Shown piece by piece: positions 1 through 13,748 of a stretch of DNA of 64,000 nt; within the stretch, counting starts at the first letter, position 1; every line of letters starts with the position of its first letter. A program made the position numbers and the translations under genes. This DNA is from Pholiota molesta (Eukaryota > Basidiomycota > Agaricomycetes > Agaricales > Strophariaceae), in the NCBI GenBank assembly GCA_014925825.1, contig JACGCK010000057.1, forward strand, positions 62,001 through 126,000. Direction: 5' to 3'. Under the pieces are notes generated by a model. It ran no database searches. It had not been told where the DNA came from and saw only the letters and a list, made by a program, of their open reading frames with translations.

Positions 1-3000
1 ATCAAAGCCATCCAGCTTGCATGGCAGCGCCTAAGGTTCAAATTTGTGGTAGACGGCAAACAATGCACGCCTTCGCAGTCCGACGCGCTTGCCATCAAGC
101 TCGCCACGAGATTCGCGAAGGCGCAAACCAGTGGCGTTTACAACAAAACTATCTCGGTCCATGTACCAACGGAGCAGAGTGACAGCGCTACATCACTCGA
201 TGCCGATATTGAGGCTTTTGCGTTTTTAGAAGGAAATGAAGGTGATGCGAAGATAAAAGAGATGAAGATGGCTTGGGCTCAATGGCGTAGTGTGAAGGAA
301 GATTGCGCGCGACATAGTACGGAGGAGTGCAAATTGCTTGCAGATGATGCAGAAAAAAGGTTGAGGGCACTGCCAATTTTCAAAGCCCCAGCGTGAGTGT
401 CTTTCTTCTACATATCGAGTTCAAAATGCCTGAACAGTCAATTGTAGGGAACCGGTGTTGGAATACTTCAGAGTACGTTTATTGTTCAGCTCAGTTGCAT
501 TCTGCCTTTCATTTACTTATTCGTTCTTTAGTTCGGGCATGACCCAGTTCAATCGCTTTTGAACGGGCTTTTTAACTCCACCACCGACAACTATCGGCTG
601 GACATACCTCAAAATGCTGAAAAGACCGACTGGTCTTTCGTCTTTGGAGGTTCTGGAGATGGTAAATCCGCAATTGTGTTTGCCTGAAAACACGAACTAA
701 TACTCTATAGCACGCCATGTCTTTGGAACGTTAATCCACCTTGCAGACTTTGCACGAAGACAAGGGAAAAAACTCGATGTACACATGACGCTTGTCGATA
801 TCCATCCTGCTACACTGGCCAGACTTACTATTATGTGGTCAATTCTTCACCAAATTCTAGAGGCCCGCCAGAAGAACAACAATACGAAAATCATCGAACT
901 CCATGCTACTTTCTTCTACCTGTACACAACGATGCTGATGCCTGATTACTGTCGGCAGATGTGAGTCTCTAGATCTTGCCATTTTTCGACTTGCTTATTT
1001 CTTTCAGCCTCATGGACACGGCCAAGACTCTAGTACAAGAATTACCCTCGGAATCAAACAAACTTCCGAAACCTTTGTTTATCAACAAAGCAAGCTTGCC
1101 AGCCGTCCTGGAGGTTCTGCAATACTGGTCCACGCCCCTGCCAAAGAGCACCAAGACCTATGTCGCAAAGACGTCTGGAGTGGGAGGCCTGTTGGGCGGT
1201 TTGGGCGGAATGATGGGTCTCGACATGGAGAAGCTTGCGCTCGATGATGATAAATTAGGGGGATTGAACGACTCCCTCGCCAGTCTGAACAAGCTTTTTG
1301 GCGACTCATCGTTCGGCGGACTCGGGGGGACGGATCAAACCCAAGGGCGCGTTGTAGACGCGTATGTTGACGAAAGTGCAGAGTCGGACTTATACGACCG
1401 CCTCAAAATTCTTCTCCCTCCAAAAGTCTGTTGTCTCGTAACCCCGCGCTGGCCCAGCTGTCCAAGTCCTCGACAGGCGCCTCGGACCGTGTATTCACCG
1501 CGACTACGCGCGAAATCGAAGAGCTGTGGCACCCTAATCCTACGCTTTTCGTATGTGTTCAGATTTTCTCATGCACCTAGCCTCTGCTTATATCTGTATT
1601 CTTAGGACCTCATATCCACAGGAAATCCCGCCTTCGGCGAAACATCTGGATACCCAAAAATCAATGGAACCCCCTTCAGCAGCATCGAGTCGTTCGCCAA
1701 GTTCTCAAAGGTCTTCCGGCGGGGCTCGCCGCCCGCATTCTGCAGTGGAAAGACCGGCTTCGCCACCTGGCGCAGTTTTTTGAGCTGGTGGTAGACGCTA
1801 TCCAGAAGCTGCAGGAGGGTCTCAACATCGAGATCATCGTCGGCGATGTGTTCACTGGCGTGCCCAAGCTTATAGCAGGGGAACTTGGCCCGCGTCCGAA
1901 GAAGTTTCCGACGAGTTATACGAGAATGTTCTTGAGCAATGTCCCGTAAGCGCATTTTTAGTTTGGGATTCATGGACATATACTCACTGAAGCTCAGAGA
2001 TTATACGAATGGCATCATCACAACCGCTGTTCATCTTACGCCTCTTCTTCAAACGGGTGGCCATGCGATGGCCAATTGCTTGCTCAATACCGCAAGCTTC
2101 CGTAAAATATCCGATTTCTGCTATAAGTATGTCGTTGTCCATTCTTATTGATTGTAAATATTTGATGTGATGATCTTTCATAGCTATTCTCTCTTATCTC
2201 CAGCTGAATTACCCCGGATACTGGGATGTCAGATTATAAATCCCAATAACAATTGTTTTGACGACATCGTCCTGGAACGGTTGCCATTGCCTCGACCCCT
2301 AGACCAATTGGCATCCAAAAAAGAACTCCACACCTACCTCACACATCTACTTCTGTGCATCCTATGCAGCGCCCGACCGGATATGCCCCCTGCAAGAGTG
2401 GATCTGCCAACAACATCAACGCCTTCTTCCATGTTCTCGTGCACCTGCACCGCGTAGGGTTCCCTCACACTGGATCGGAGACTTCATGCACTCCGTCGTT
2501 TCTGATACGCTAGTCACGGATATCAAGCCCTACCTAGGCACTCTGCCCATCCTGCCGACGGAAGTCACCAAACGATTCCTCAACGCCCCGCGCAAAGTCC
2601 ACCTCGGCGCCTGGCAGGCGGAGCTGCAGACCATCTTCGCATTGACCAAAGCGACGCTGCCGTTTCCGTCGCCCTGCCTCGGATTATCCCTCGATCAACG
2701 ATATCGGGACGTACAAAGCCAAGGTCACCCCCATTGACCTCCAGCGCCACAGGGATCTGTTCAGCTGGGGCCAACTCATCTCGCCGCTCATCAAGGCGAT
2801 CGGACTGATGTTCTACCGCCCACACAAGAAGTTTGACGCCGATGCGCTTGCGCGTCGTGTCCCAGGTCTCCTTGAAGGTGATCGCGATCTCCAAGACGTC
2901 AAGGTGCAGATTATCCTGGGGCCAGAAAGCCTGGATATGACGAAAGGAGAGATATCGTGGAAAATGAGCAAGGCTTGGTATGAGAAGATGAAATCGGAAA

Positions 3001-3184
3001 GTGGGTCATGGCTGCGTACCGGACTGAGTTGTATGTTGCGGGTAAGGACCTTTTGATTTCTTGAAAATTCTTAGCTAATGGTCTTGCATTTTACTAGTAT
3101 CAGAACCTCTTCAAGCCGATAAATGGTCGGAAGATCTTTCTAAGTAGACATGTACAACACAGTTCAGAATCTTCACCCATGTAA
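1..3184 (+). CDS. DUF4470 domain protein (5' partial, frameshifted)
   Basis: This is a fungal DUF4470 protein of unknown function. The frame is open from base 1, so the N-terminus lies outside the window. The key block is FGHDPVQSLLNG followed by FVFGGSGDARHVFGTLIHLA, reached by splicing out introns 393-447, 473-531, 662-710 and 961-1007. Further family blocks follow: SGYPKINGTPF near 1640, GPRPKKFPTSYTRMFLSNVP near 1890, DYTNGIITTAVHLTPLLQ near 2000, and INDIGTYKAKVTPIDLQRHR near 2695. A last intron at 3042-3097 leads to a stop at 3182-3184. The frame must change at about 1422-1425 (AAAA), somewhere in 1690-1781 (possibly the six T at 1776-1781), at 2407 (CC) and at 2462 (CCC); each of these fits one missing base. 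Another change lies near 2675. These breaks are either assembly indels or decay. The family assignment is firm; the biological role is unknown. Confidence 0.8.
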
Positions 3185-3704
3185 TATATCTAATAATGTC
3201 CCATATCTGCGATTGAACAACCTTGCGCTCAGAACAAGACACTCTAGGATTCGATGTGCCAACGGTGGTTCTTCATCAGTTTTTCTTATTAAGTCGAACG
3301 AGCAGTTTCCATTGATTCCTGAATTCTATTGTGTTCTTCACCGTATTGTGGGCTTTTCGAATTCCATTGAATATATGGACTATACCTTGCCTTTTGAAAT
3401 ATCACAGTAGAAACATCTGGAAAGAGACAAGCAAACTTTTGTTATGCGACATCAAAGTGAATAGAGGGACCCCATGTTCTCAGTTTCTTTCAACGAGTTA
3501 TGAAAGTGACGCATTTTATAAAATCATAGTCCATTGTTCGACATAGACAAAAAGAGATAAAAGATCACACATTGTACATACAAACACTACAGAAATGCAG
3601 ACGGTTTCAAAGGGAAAGCATTTGGGCCTGGTCAATAGTGACCCAGCTGGATCGCTTGGAACTGGAGGTTTACGACGTGTCATCAGCTATAAGGTCATCA
3701 GCGA
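3185..3704. other. Convergent 3' intergenic stretch
   Basis: This is AT-rich sequence between the 3' ends of two convergent genes. I see no coding pattern, RNA gene or repeat in it. Confidence 0.5.
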
Positions 3705-6700
3705 TCATGACGAAGAGACTGACACTTTTTTGTTTGAAGAGTTGGAAGGCAGCGTACCGAGTACGAGCTTGACTGTTTTGACCTCGAAGCCGCGGAAGCT
3801 AAGAGATAACACAGTCCCAGAAGATTCATTTCCTTCCGTTGGCCGCAAAATATAGAGATCCTCGTCTTCATCTTCAAGAAGATTCGTCGTGAATGCTTTG
3901 ACCACAGGAAGATGGCTGGATATGACCAATTTCGCCTGCGCATGGCCGCCAAAGGCTTCATACAACCTCAAAATTATGGTTGTCGGAGAATCTTTCTCGT
4001 CCAAGTTCACAGGCGCGTCGAAGGAGTCATATTCACCACGTTTGATGGTTTCCAATATGACATTGCGAGCGCCTTCGATGACAAATGGAGATTTAGGCTG
4101 GACGCAACATCAGGGGCACCGATGGCAAGCAACGAACTATTTCGAGATTAGACGGGTGGTAATCCATGAACTCATTTATTTACCTCTTAATGGGGAGTTA
4201 AAGAGATATCCAGCAATCGGGACATCCGACTCTAGGAAGTGGCCTTCATGAGGCATGACTGCCCAAGAGAAGCGGTGTTCGCCTGGATAGTGGCAATATT
4301 GGTAAGCCGAGAAAATTCTGACGCTAGTATACATATCCCATACCTTGATCTTGTTCAGCATCTGGAGCGGTAGCTGATCGAAGAAGAGAGATTCGGAGGA
4401 TGTTTCCTTGGCAGGAGAAGCCGTATTTTGACTCTGACAAAATAGCAACGCCATATCCAAATTCGCTGAGATCGGCGTACTACGACAAGCTGGTTAGCAT
4501 AAGATGTTTTTGGCATAAATTTGGTATTTACTTTATGCCCACAAACTTCGAACTATTCGAATATATGAATCAGCATGCGAGAAATACATCAAACCAGCAT
4601 TGACATACTTTCGCAATGTCCCAGGTGGTGTTCTTGTGGGTTGGGCGTTGGACAAATCCAAATTGGGTTTCATATGTAGCATTGTCGCTATGTATGTTCA
4701 AGGGAAGCTCGACTAATTTCTGGTTTAGCGGATTGTCTGGTCGGTATGGTGATGAATGACATACATTTAAGAATTCGTGGCGTTGGTGCCAGTCAACTAC
4801 AGCATCAAAGTTGAATAAGGAGCGGGATTCTCTTTCACAGTAGCTGTGAAAGTATATATGAGTTGAGAAAAGAGGGTAATCATATTAAGTTGTTACCAGT
4901 AGTAGCCTCCAGAGATATCTAAAGACGATTGAATATGCGATACAATATATTCAATGTAACCAGGACTTACAGTGACAGAAATAGTGCTTTGTCCATATCG
5001 AACTTCAGCACGAACAGCAGCACGAAGGGGTCCTTGAGAGACCACGGATACATTCGTGAATGCGAGGGGTTCAACGGTTTCGAGATGGTGAACTTCGACA
5101 TCTAGCTCTCCTGTTTAGCATTCAAACCAAATACTGAGGCGCAAAAACAAACCCCAAGCATCCCAGTAGTTTGGCCTATCCTGGAATATTACCAAGCCAC
5201 CTGTCTGCCCTTCGGGAATAAGTTCTCGGCTTGAAAAGGAGCCTAAGTTAATAACATGCAAAATCAAAAAACCGATCACTTACTTCAATTTCACGTCAAC
5301 CAAGCTGCTGATACGACCATTCGAAATCGTCAACTGACGCTGGCATTTCTGAGAACGAAATGTCGGTCCCATTAGTGTATACTAAGCATGAGAAGATATT
5401 AGAATAAGTCGGGGCGTCTCAGAGTGATGTATCCCTACCTGATACAGGTTTAAATGGGCGTGAAGCGCGTTTGAAGGGTGCTTCAACTCTCCAGGACCAG
5501 AGCTGGGCAATGCATAATCGCATAACCTTCTTTGCCATCATCCGAGGCCTGGAGAACTGTGCCTTCAATCCTGAGCCAGCTTTCGCCAATGGACCTTGAT
5601 ATGTCCCATCGGGGGAAGAAGGTGGTGTTGTAAGCGACAATCTTGCAGGATCCCGCGAGTGATTGGAGCGCGTGGATTGAGTCAGAGGGACAGAGCTTGG
5701 GAAGAGGACGGAAACGCTTCTTCAAGAAGGGCTTCGCCATCTTTTTTGACTTCTGCATAAAGAACCTCTGCATCATCGTAGACCATGCCCTGTATGCCAT
5801 CGTATCGTAAGGTCGGACGTATTATTATGTTGGGCAAGAATCACTCACATAGATGAACCAGGAAGAACTGATGAAGACTTCATGTGAGCTGTATGCATGA
5901 TGAGCTCAAAAATGTAATCATACCGTCGTGGACTACGCAGGGCAGGGTTAATGGGAGATACGACAAATTCAGATAAACTTACATTGATTCAACAAGACTT
6001 TCTCCCAGATTCGTCAATCTTCTCTTTAGGATAGACATAATTCTTTCTCGTGTGCTTCAGCAAAGAAGCCCAAGTGGTAACTTGCTAAAGACAAAATCAA
6101 TCAACCATAGCACATATCAACATCAAAATTTACCTCGACATCCCGGAGGAGGATTTCAGAATGTCTGTTACCTTTCTTATAGAACCATGGAAGTATAGGT
6201 TCCACGATGGAATTCAAGATATATTCTCCATGCCTGTCAGACAAATTAGTTATATGCCAATATCCGCATTCCAGATCACAATACCAGTTAGGCAAGGTAG
6301 AGCCTTCCTTGGTATCCTTTTCAATGGTCTCAAAGAACTCATCGACGGAGTGGCCCATGTTGACGGGAGGTAGTTCGCGATGGTTGTTAGTCACCGCTCG
6401 GATTCGACGGAGCTGCACATGTGATTCAGTATTATTATTATGAGGTAGTAAGAGGACTTTGCGCGTACATTTTCCAACATCTTTGCCAAAGGGCCTCCTC
6501 CTCCATCACCATTGCCGAAAACGAGGAGAGAGTGTCTGTGGATTCGAGGTTCTGCACAGAAAGAAATTGTAAGACGAGCATATATGCTGCGGCAAATTAA
6601 ATGATACCTTGTGGTTGGTCAGGCCTTTGTTGACATCGCCGACAGTTGCCTGAGCAGTGTAGGTGTCGACTATTTCCCGACGAAGAATTTGTATCAGTCA

Positions 6701-8788
6701 GGAACACATTGCTGTCGAATAGACTGACCAGGCGTCATGTGGCAGAGCACTTGCGTTCCATCGATGCCAACCCAGTTGAAGGTGGAATGAGGGAATACAT
6801 TGATATTATTCCTATAGAAAATATAAATTGAATGAAGGTTGATCATCAGAAAGTATAAGCTCACCAAGACAGCTTTTGTGTAAAGAAATATTTCATTCCT
6901 AGAATTATCTACATCAGTATCTGCTTCTGCGAAACAGGATAAAGCATCGAAACTACCTGCACCGCGAATAAGCTGAGGGTACGCGCCGGTTAGACCGAAG
7001 GAGTCAGGCAACCATGCAGTATCGCAGCGCTGGCCGAACCTGGTCTCGAAGTAGCGCTGCCCAAAGAGGAACTGGCGGACAAGAGCTTCGCCCGAGGGCA
7101 TGTTTGAATCGTTCTCTACCCAAGAGCCACCGACTGGGTGGAACCTTCCATCAAGTACCTTCTCTTTGACACGTTCAAACAAAGGAGGGTAGAGCTGGAA
7201 AATACAGGCGGTTTAAGGATCGTTGGATATATATATAATGCAATGCTTTACCTCTTCGAGCCACTTGTATTGCTGGGCGGAACTGCACGAGAACCTATGC
7301 TCGGGGTATCGTTCCATAAGATCCACCTGGGTGGACCACGAACGCGCAACTTTCTGTTGAGTAACGCGGTATGGCCATAACCAAGCAGAATCGATATGGC
7401 AGCTATTGCAAATATACTCAGCGCATGCATAATCGATTTCTTCGCGACACTCACTGTCCTATAACGAAATTTAACAGGAATTGGGATGAAGAGTGTTACC
7501 GACTTACCAATGCCCCAAACATTAGAGTTTCGGCGCCCTCATTATAGATCTCGGCGCCCTTTGCCTCCCATCCCTCTCCAAAAATTTCTTCGGCAACTTT
7601 TCGTGCCTTGGTAATTGAGGTAGGATCGCCCTTTTTAAACACGTTCATGATTTCATTCGCAGCCGAAAGTGCCTTGTTCTGGAGCCTGTTTGTACAACAA
7701 AATTAATACCATCCATAACAATAATATAGAAAGCACAAACGGAGTATTGCCTGGCAAGGAATCGACCAATTCGCGCAAGGTCTGGAAATCCCACAACAGT
7801 CCCCAGGCCTCCATATTAGGCACAACCAGGTCGGCGGAGCCAGAGAAAAGAAGCGGTTCATGTCCGGAGGCTGGATGGTATCGCCATTCCAGGGCACGCC
7901 AAACATACCATTGCAGCTGGATTCGATGATGAACTCGTGTACGCCTTCCTTGCGCGCCTCCGGCGGGATATATACTCAACCCTACGATCACCGCCGTATC
8001 CGCCAGTGATTCCTGTAGGTGAAGGTTCAGGAAATAGTACAACGAAGCTCAGAATAATCATTGACCTTGGAGCGGGATGCCATCGGTGCTGAATATCATA
8101 GCTTCGCATCCTGGGTCGAATTCGACTTTACACTCATCTGTGAGCAATGCAGATAGGGGCAGCTTAATTGGAATGACGTACATTGAACGCGTTCATATTG
8201 CTCCCAATAACTTGGGATTGTTACAGTCACCTTCCACCAGTGATTCGTCTAGATTGCCTTGCGTTAGCGAAACCCTTGAATTCGGCTATATTGCGTGGCC
8301 CCTGCCGCATGTACAACAAAAAAAATCGACCTCACCCCTGGATTGCGCAAAACGAATATTAGATGGAAGTTGTAATTCTCTAGAAACAAGCAGACTTACA
8401 AGATGGTCCAAAGGAGTCCCCTAAGAAAAACACTGGTTATTAACATGCCTGACAGGCGGTATCTTTACGCACTTTCTTGGCCGTCCGGAACTTCTGCTGC
8501 ATGGCCTCCTCGAACGTAGGCTTCGTGAGACCAGGCGCGCTCCATCTGCACACCCATCAGCCAAGATTTCCAACAAGAAACACAGCCCAACGAACGTACA
8601 CTTTCAACTTCACATTCTCTGGGTTGTCCAAACGGTGCGTGAACAAAACCGACCCGAGGTTGACATCATTGTAATGCCCGCCATTGAACCCTCCCAGACG
8701 GTCCTTGGTGAGATTCTTGATCCATTTCGCACCCGGGCTGCTGTTCAGCGCGGATAGCCGCGGGACTATGATTATGGTTGCAGGCCAT
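3705..8788 (-). CDS. AMS1: Alpha-mannosidase, GH38 (Ams1 type)
   Basis: This is a class II alpha-mannosidase that trims mannose from free N-glycans; the family acts in the cytosol and vacuole. The N-terminal exon (ATG at 8788) reads MACNHNHS and then, after an apparent one-base frame change near 8770, [38 protein letters not shown] lies near 8520. The catalytic GH38 block near 6980-7130 reads [20 protein letters not shown] and [19 protein letters not shown]; the Asp of LPDSFG is the family nucleophile. Near 4200-4300 is [19 protein letters not shown], and the C-terminus (3705-4055) contains [15 protein letters not shown] and ends after [14 protein letters not shown]. About 15 short introns interrupt it. 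The span matches the roughly 1,100 residues expected for Ams1. Vacuolar targeting is known for yeast Ams1 but is not visible here. Confidence 0.9.
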
Positions 8789-9376
8789 GGTGGATGTCGC
8801 AGTTGAAATCAGGAATGCAGGGTGCGCATACGTCGTCAGTAACCACCCTGAGCACCCTGGGAATTACTTATTGCTCGCATGATCAACAATTCCAAAGAGA
8901 AGGCTTTTGGGTATTTACCATCAAGGTCAGTAATTAAGTGGCTGATTTGATCAAGTTGTAAATGCTCTCTCTAACCAGGCGTAGTATTTGAAAGGACCTG
9001 CAAAGCAAGACCCTAAATAATATATAACGGCGCAGGAGATAATTACGAGTATGGTAGTGCAATAGTATAAATACACGAGAAGGGGAAATGCATGCATGCA
9101 TACGTGGGTAGGTGTGATGCTTGGTGTCATGGACGGTCGACAGAACGGAGGAAGGGACAGGTGAACAGGCTATCCATGATGAATAATCCGAGAAGAAACA
9201 TGAGAAGGTACAAAAAAATAACAATAAGTAGGTAATGATACGAGTAGAATCCTGACCGGTGCTGCCAAAATAACATGAGAGAAAACAAATGAATGAATCG
9301 GATGAAGTCTTCCTCCAGAGTATGTTCCCAACGTTCGGACCGACTTCCAAGTGCAAGCAAGAGGTAGTTTCGAAGG
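8789..9376. other. Upstream region of the mannosidase gene
   Basis: This stretch lies between the start of the minus-strand mannosidase gene and the stop of the next minus-strand gene, so it should hold the mannosidase promoter. A short alternating ATGCATGCATGCAT run sits at about 9089-9102. I see no gene. Confidence 0.4.
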
Positions 9377-11748
9377 CTAGTCGTCATCGGCTTGCTCCAT
9401 TGCCTCCCGCTCCAGCCTCTTCTTCATCGCGCTCACGTCGCGAGAGATCTGGCCAGATGACATCCATCCTTCAGGGTAGGCAGCCACAATCTGTATAGAA
9501 ACAGAGTTAGCAAGTGACTCAAAAATAAAACGTATATGCCTACCTTCTGGTACAGAACCTTCCGCAGTCCCTGGTCACTCACTTGAATCACAGATCCTTC
9601 AAGCTGGCTATAAAACACAACAGTCAACACCGCATGATTCCAGGAAATAATATAGAAAAACACCCACTTCTTCTCATTCTCCAACCGACAGCACTCATTA
9701 CTCAACAAAACCAGCTCCCACACGATGGCCTTCATCTGGTCCGTCATCCGATACCGCTTCGCAGGCGGGTGGTTCGCCTATCCTTACCGCCCTCGCCGTC
9801 TTTGCCGTCCTTCCCGTCCTGGGAGGCCGTCGGCCATCCACATCCATCTCCTCCGTGGATGACGCGTCGGCGCCGCGGAGCCTGTCCCTGTACTCGCCTC
9901 CGCTGCTTCCTGGCGCGATTTCTCCTGCCGTCTGTCTGTTCAAACACAACAGGTGGTCAATATATGCCCAGACATTAACATAAATTTGAATCGAACACAG
10001 AAAACCAAGACGATGGTCGATGAAGAGAAGAAATGAAACACCTACCCCATGCAACTACACTCTTCTCCCACTCCTCCTTTGCCTTCTCGAAACCCTCGCG
10101 CGCAAGCTGGGCGAGCTGCGCTAGCAGCACGTCCTGCCGCTCCGTGAGCAGTGTCAAATGCTCGCTGAACACCGTGCGCTTGATTAATTTCTGTTCGGAA
10201 GGGATAAGTATCGCCAGAAAACAGAAGATTGGGAGGCACATACAGTCATCGTAATTTATTATACGGGAACAGCGTCGGCATAAGCGAGAAGAAGTCGTCA
10301 TCATACTCGTCAAGCCGGATAGCCAGAATGGCCAGTTTCGCGAGCGCCGGTTTAAGCGCCGGGGGGAACTTGCCCTTGTTCTCCCATGATTCTGCAAACC
10401 GCCCATCAGCTTCACCACACCCCAATAGCACTTGACGGACCTTGCTTGATCAAGACCCTCAGCTCTGCAATCGCTCTCTGCAGATCAGGATGGAACAGTT
10501 TCTCATCGACACCTTCTTCCGCTTCCCGTTCTCCATCACCACGCTGCTCGTCGCCGTGCCCGGCCGCTTGCGCTTCTGCCCCACATGCACCGCGTCTGCG
10601 GCGAGGTGCACGCCGCCCTCGCGCAGAATCTGCGCGTGGCCTTCCGCTGCGCGGTATTTGTGCTTGTTTCGGAGAGCGCGGTGGGGTGCGGAAGAGACGG
10701 GTCGTCGATTGCAATGGCGCGTCGCGCGTGCCGGGAGATGTGATGGACAGGGAGGTTTGTGGGTTGAGTGAGGGGTGGAGGCCAGCGGCGAAGGAGATCT
10801 TTTTGGATTTGGGTTTCTTTGCAGATCTGTCCGTGCCGTAGAGTCAAAGCAAGAGCACGGCGAAGTATTGGAGGAAATGGGTTTGTGGAATATGTCAAGT
10901 GTGGTCCCGCAGAATGGTGGCACGCATGAAGTAATCGGTGGCGGGATAAGGGTAGATATGGAATGTAAGTAGATAGATTAGTTGAGTGAAAAAGGAGAAT
11001 GGATGCATAGCACGCACTTGTCCTTCAGTAAGGCGACTTCGCCACTAGAAACGTAAATCCCTGCTGCTTTGTCTGGGCAAAGAACTGCCGCTGATCAAGG
11101 GCGAGCTCCGAGTCGTCAATGAAAGGATCCGACGTATCATAATATTCCGGTACTGTATTCTTCTTCTGCAAGAGAGATCAAAATTAGTTAGTCAGGGTAC
11201 ATATTACGGCGCCTAAGTATGTATCACTCACCCGCTTCTTCTTCTTCGTTCCGTCCTTCTTTTCCTCGTCGTCTTCCTCAGAATCACTGAAATCCGCGGG
11301 TTTCTTTACTGCTGGCGGAGGCGTCGGGGGGCGCTGCCCAGTGTCCTTGGCCTGGCGAGCAATATCGACTTCATAATTGGACGGCCCGCCTAAGCGGATA
11401 TCAAGGCGGACGGTCTGTAGAGGAGGAGCAGGTGGCGGCGGGGGCGACGGCGACGGCGAGCGAGCCTTGGCGGCTTTAGACTTTGGTTTCGCGGACGATA
11501 CTGGCTTTGTCGACGCTGCAGATGAGGGTGGGGGCGGGAGACCGAGTTCGTCGCGGTCGTCTCTGCGGCGGAGCCAGGTGGAATGTGGGGTGCAGAACCA
11601 GCCTCTCGTTTGGTGTCGTTGGCGGAGGACGGAGTGGGCGAGGGCGAGTGGACGAGGAGGGGAATGGACATGGCGGGCCAGAGGTGGAAGGGTTGTTGTT
11701 GTGGATGTTGATGGGGTTGGGGGCGGCCATGTCGACGTCGGTGGCCAT
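9377..11748 (-). CDS. Hpc2/ubinuclein-family HIRA histone-chaperone subunit
   Basis: This is a likely nuclear subunit of the HIR/HIRA complex, which deposits H3.3-H4 independently of replication. It starts at ATG 11748 (MATDVDMAAPNPIN). A Pro/Ser-rich, disordered N-terminus holds an acidic-basic patch (FSDSEEDDEEKKDG then KKKK) near 11250. Next comes the Hpc2-related domain (DPFIDDSELALDQRQFFAQT) near 11100. The middle domain near 10050-10400 contains KPALAKLAILAIRLDEYDDD, FSEHLTLLTERQDVLLAQL and EGFEKAKEEWEKSV. The C-terminal block near 9440-9750 has MTDQMKAIVWELVLLSNECC and EGSVIQVSDQGLRKVLYQK, ending EQADDD-stop at 9377. The combined HRD and ubinuclein middle domain is what defines the family. 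Frame changes are needed in the low-complexity N-terminal part (about 11480-11640). The large GC-rich ORFs on the opposite strand here are shadows. Confidence 0.8.
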
Positions 11749-12637
11749 TGTGGGGGTGATGATGTGGAAGATGCCCCAAAGCAGTATCTTCCCTGCGACT
11801 CCCCCACGAATTCACGCTCAATTTTCCAGTGCATTCGCGACGCACGGACGCGGAATCTGGAAGAGCCGCGTGAGCCGCATTTTGCGCCTTCTCATTGGCT
11901 CGGCATTTGCCATCTTCCAGCCGTCTTCCTCTCCTCCACCCCTCCTACCAAATCTCTCGCGACTTCTTATTTCTTGTTTTCTCTACGTTCTACACTGCTG
12001 GGTGATGCTTAATCATCAGGACCTGTCCTTCATTTCCAATACCTGAGTGTGGGTCATACGTCGAAATGGAGTTAACAGGCCCACACGGGCTTGTGGGCGC
12101 TGGCATTCCATTCAAGGTTGTCAAGTGATTACTTTACTTGTGTTATCTTCGGGACGAAGCCCGCTGGATTACAGGAGGTATGGACAATCACATATACATA
12201 GGAAAGATGTTTTTCCAAGCCACATAGGTTGTTGATTCAAGCTGCGCAAGATCGGATCTGGGCTGTAGTAAGTCTACAGCAGGCGGGATCATCAATATTA
12301 ATGCGAATCTCAACAGAGACCGCGATGAATGCTGTCCCGGTTCTCGCTGAGCGCCTCAATAAGTATCTCTATATCAGAGTCGCCATGCACTTTCGCAGCA
12401 CCTACCTGCATCCGCGATCACATTGAACACTCAGCGCCCCCACCGCATTCCTCGCGAGTCGCAACCAACTTGCAAACCTGCGCATCTTCCATACTAGCAA
12501 GTTCTACTGTATGTCTCCTATATATTCAGTACGCCGTGCCTCAAAATACGTCAACGACAACATGGGTATATATAGCCGCCAAATCCTTCCTCACAGGCCT
12601 CACAATCCACCAAGCCCGCACCCGCACACGCTCCGGA
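11749..12637. other. Intergenic stretch upstream of the Hpc2-like gene
   Basis: This is the promoter side of the Hpc2/ubinuclein gene plus the 3' flank of the minus-strand dehydrogenase. Short open frames occur but none shows a family signature or a plausible splice structure. Confidence 0.4.
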
Positions 12638-13748
12638 TCACCACGCATGCCTCCCCCCCTCGACATTATTGAATGCCCCCCGTTCTTCTCGCGCGTCGCC
12701 GAATCGATGATATCCACCAACATCCCCGCCGCAACGTCGGGTGTGCGCCACACGCGCCGCGTGGTCGGCCCCCCCGCCGCGGCGCCCGGCTTCTCCAGGT
12801 CCACGCTCTGCGGCGGCTGCACCCTCCGTCAACGTGTCTTCGCACAAGAAAAGGGGAAGGAAACAAGCGCCTACCCAAATCCGTCTTCACGATCCAGGGC
12901 ATATCGGGAACGCCACTGCAGGGTTTGTTGCGCGCCGTCAGCACACAATCGCCGGCCCGACTCGAATGGGGAAGGGAAAGCGACGCACCGAGCCACTCAT
13001 TCTCGTAATGGATCTTGCGCACGACCCAGTTCAGCGCGGCCTTGCTCGACCCGTACGGCCCGCCGTCGATCGGTATGGTCGGGATCAGCTCGATGCTGCC
13101 CGCGCCCGACGAGATCGCACGAACCGCGGGCCGCGCTCGCCTGGAGCAGCGCGTGCGTGGATTGGAAGAGCACGATGGGGCCGAGGACGTTGACCTTGGT
13201 TGTTGTTCCGTGATGAGTGCGGGATGCGGGGGGAGAGGGGGGACGTACGGTGTAGTGTTCCAGGTACTCCTGAACGGGCGCGATGTGCGTCTTGCCTATG
13301 TATTTCGCGATGGCTGGGGAGAGGACGCACGGGTCAAGATCAGGCATAGGAATAGCGGGCGACCGGATACCCGGGAGGGCTATGAACACGCACCAGCATT
13401 CGCGATGACCGTGTCAACGCGTCCGTATTTCTCCTTTATCAATGCGGCAATGGCGTTGTTCCCTTCTTCGTCCCCGGAGACGTATTTCACGACCTCGATG
13501 CGCCCGGGATATTGCCCGGCCAGCTCCTTGATCTTGGCGGCGTTTCAGCGGATGGGTCGCGCACACCAGCGTAGACGATGGCGGAGGGGTCTTGGAGACG
13601 ATGGCGGCGACGAGGGCTAAACCTGCATACATACAAGTGAATAGTCAAGTCAGCGGAATGAAATGGCGCCTTTTTCCTTAAATGGGAAAACGGACCTACG
13701 CCCCGCGCTGCGCCTGTGATGAGGTGATTCTGGCTGGGATTGAGACAT
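12638..13748 (-). CDS. Short-chain dehydrogenase/reductase (SDR)
   Basis: This is an NAD(P)-dependent SDR of the classical, C-factor-like fungal type; the substrate is unknown. It starts at ATG 13748 (MSQS) and, after a one-base frame change, shows the Rossmann motif NHLITGAARGVG. Next come IVSKTPPPSSTLVYAGVRDP, then IAKYIGKTHIAPVQEYLEHY, VNVLGPIVLFQSTHALLQ, and ELIPTIPIDGGPYGSSKAAL, which contains the catalytic YxxxK as YGSSK. The C-terminal block is VKTDLGR and DVAAGMLVDIIDSATREKNG, then FNNVEGGRHAW before the stop at 12638. A run of six C at 12676-12681 interrupts the last exon by one base. A degraded copy of this 3' end lies at 15165-15510. Confidence 0.78.

Noticed and set aside
9089..9102. 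ATGCATGCATGCAT alternating palindrome
   Set aside because: Short simple-sequence run in an intergenic spacer with no further support for a regulatory role.
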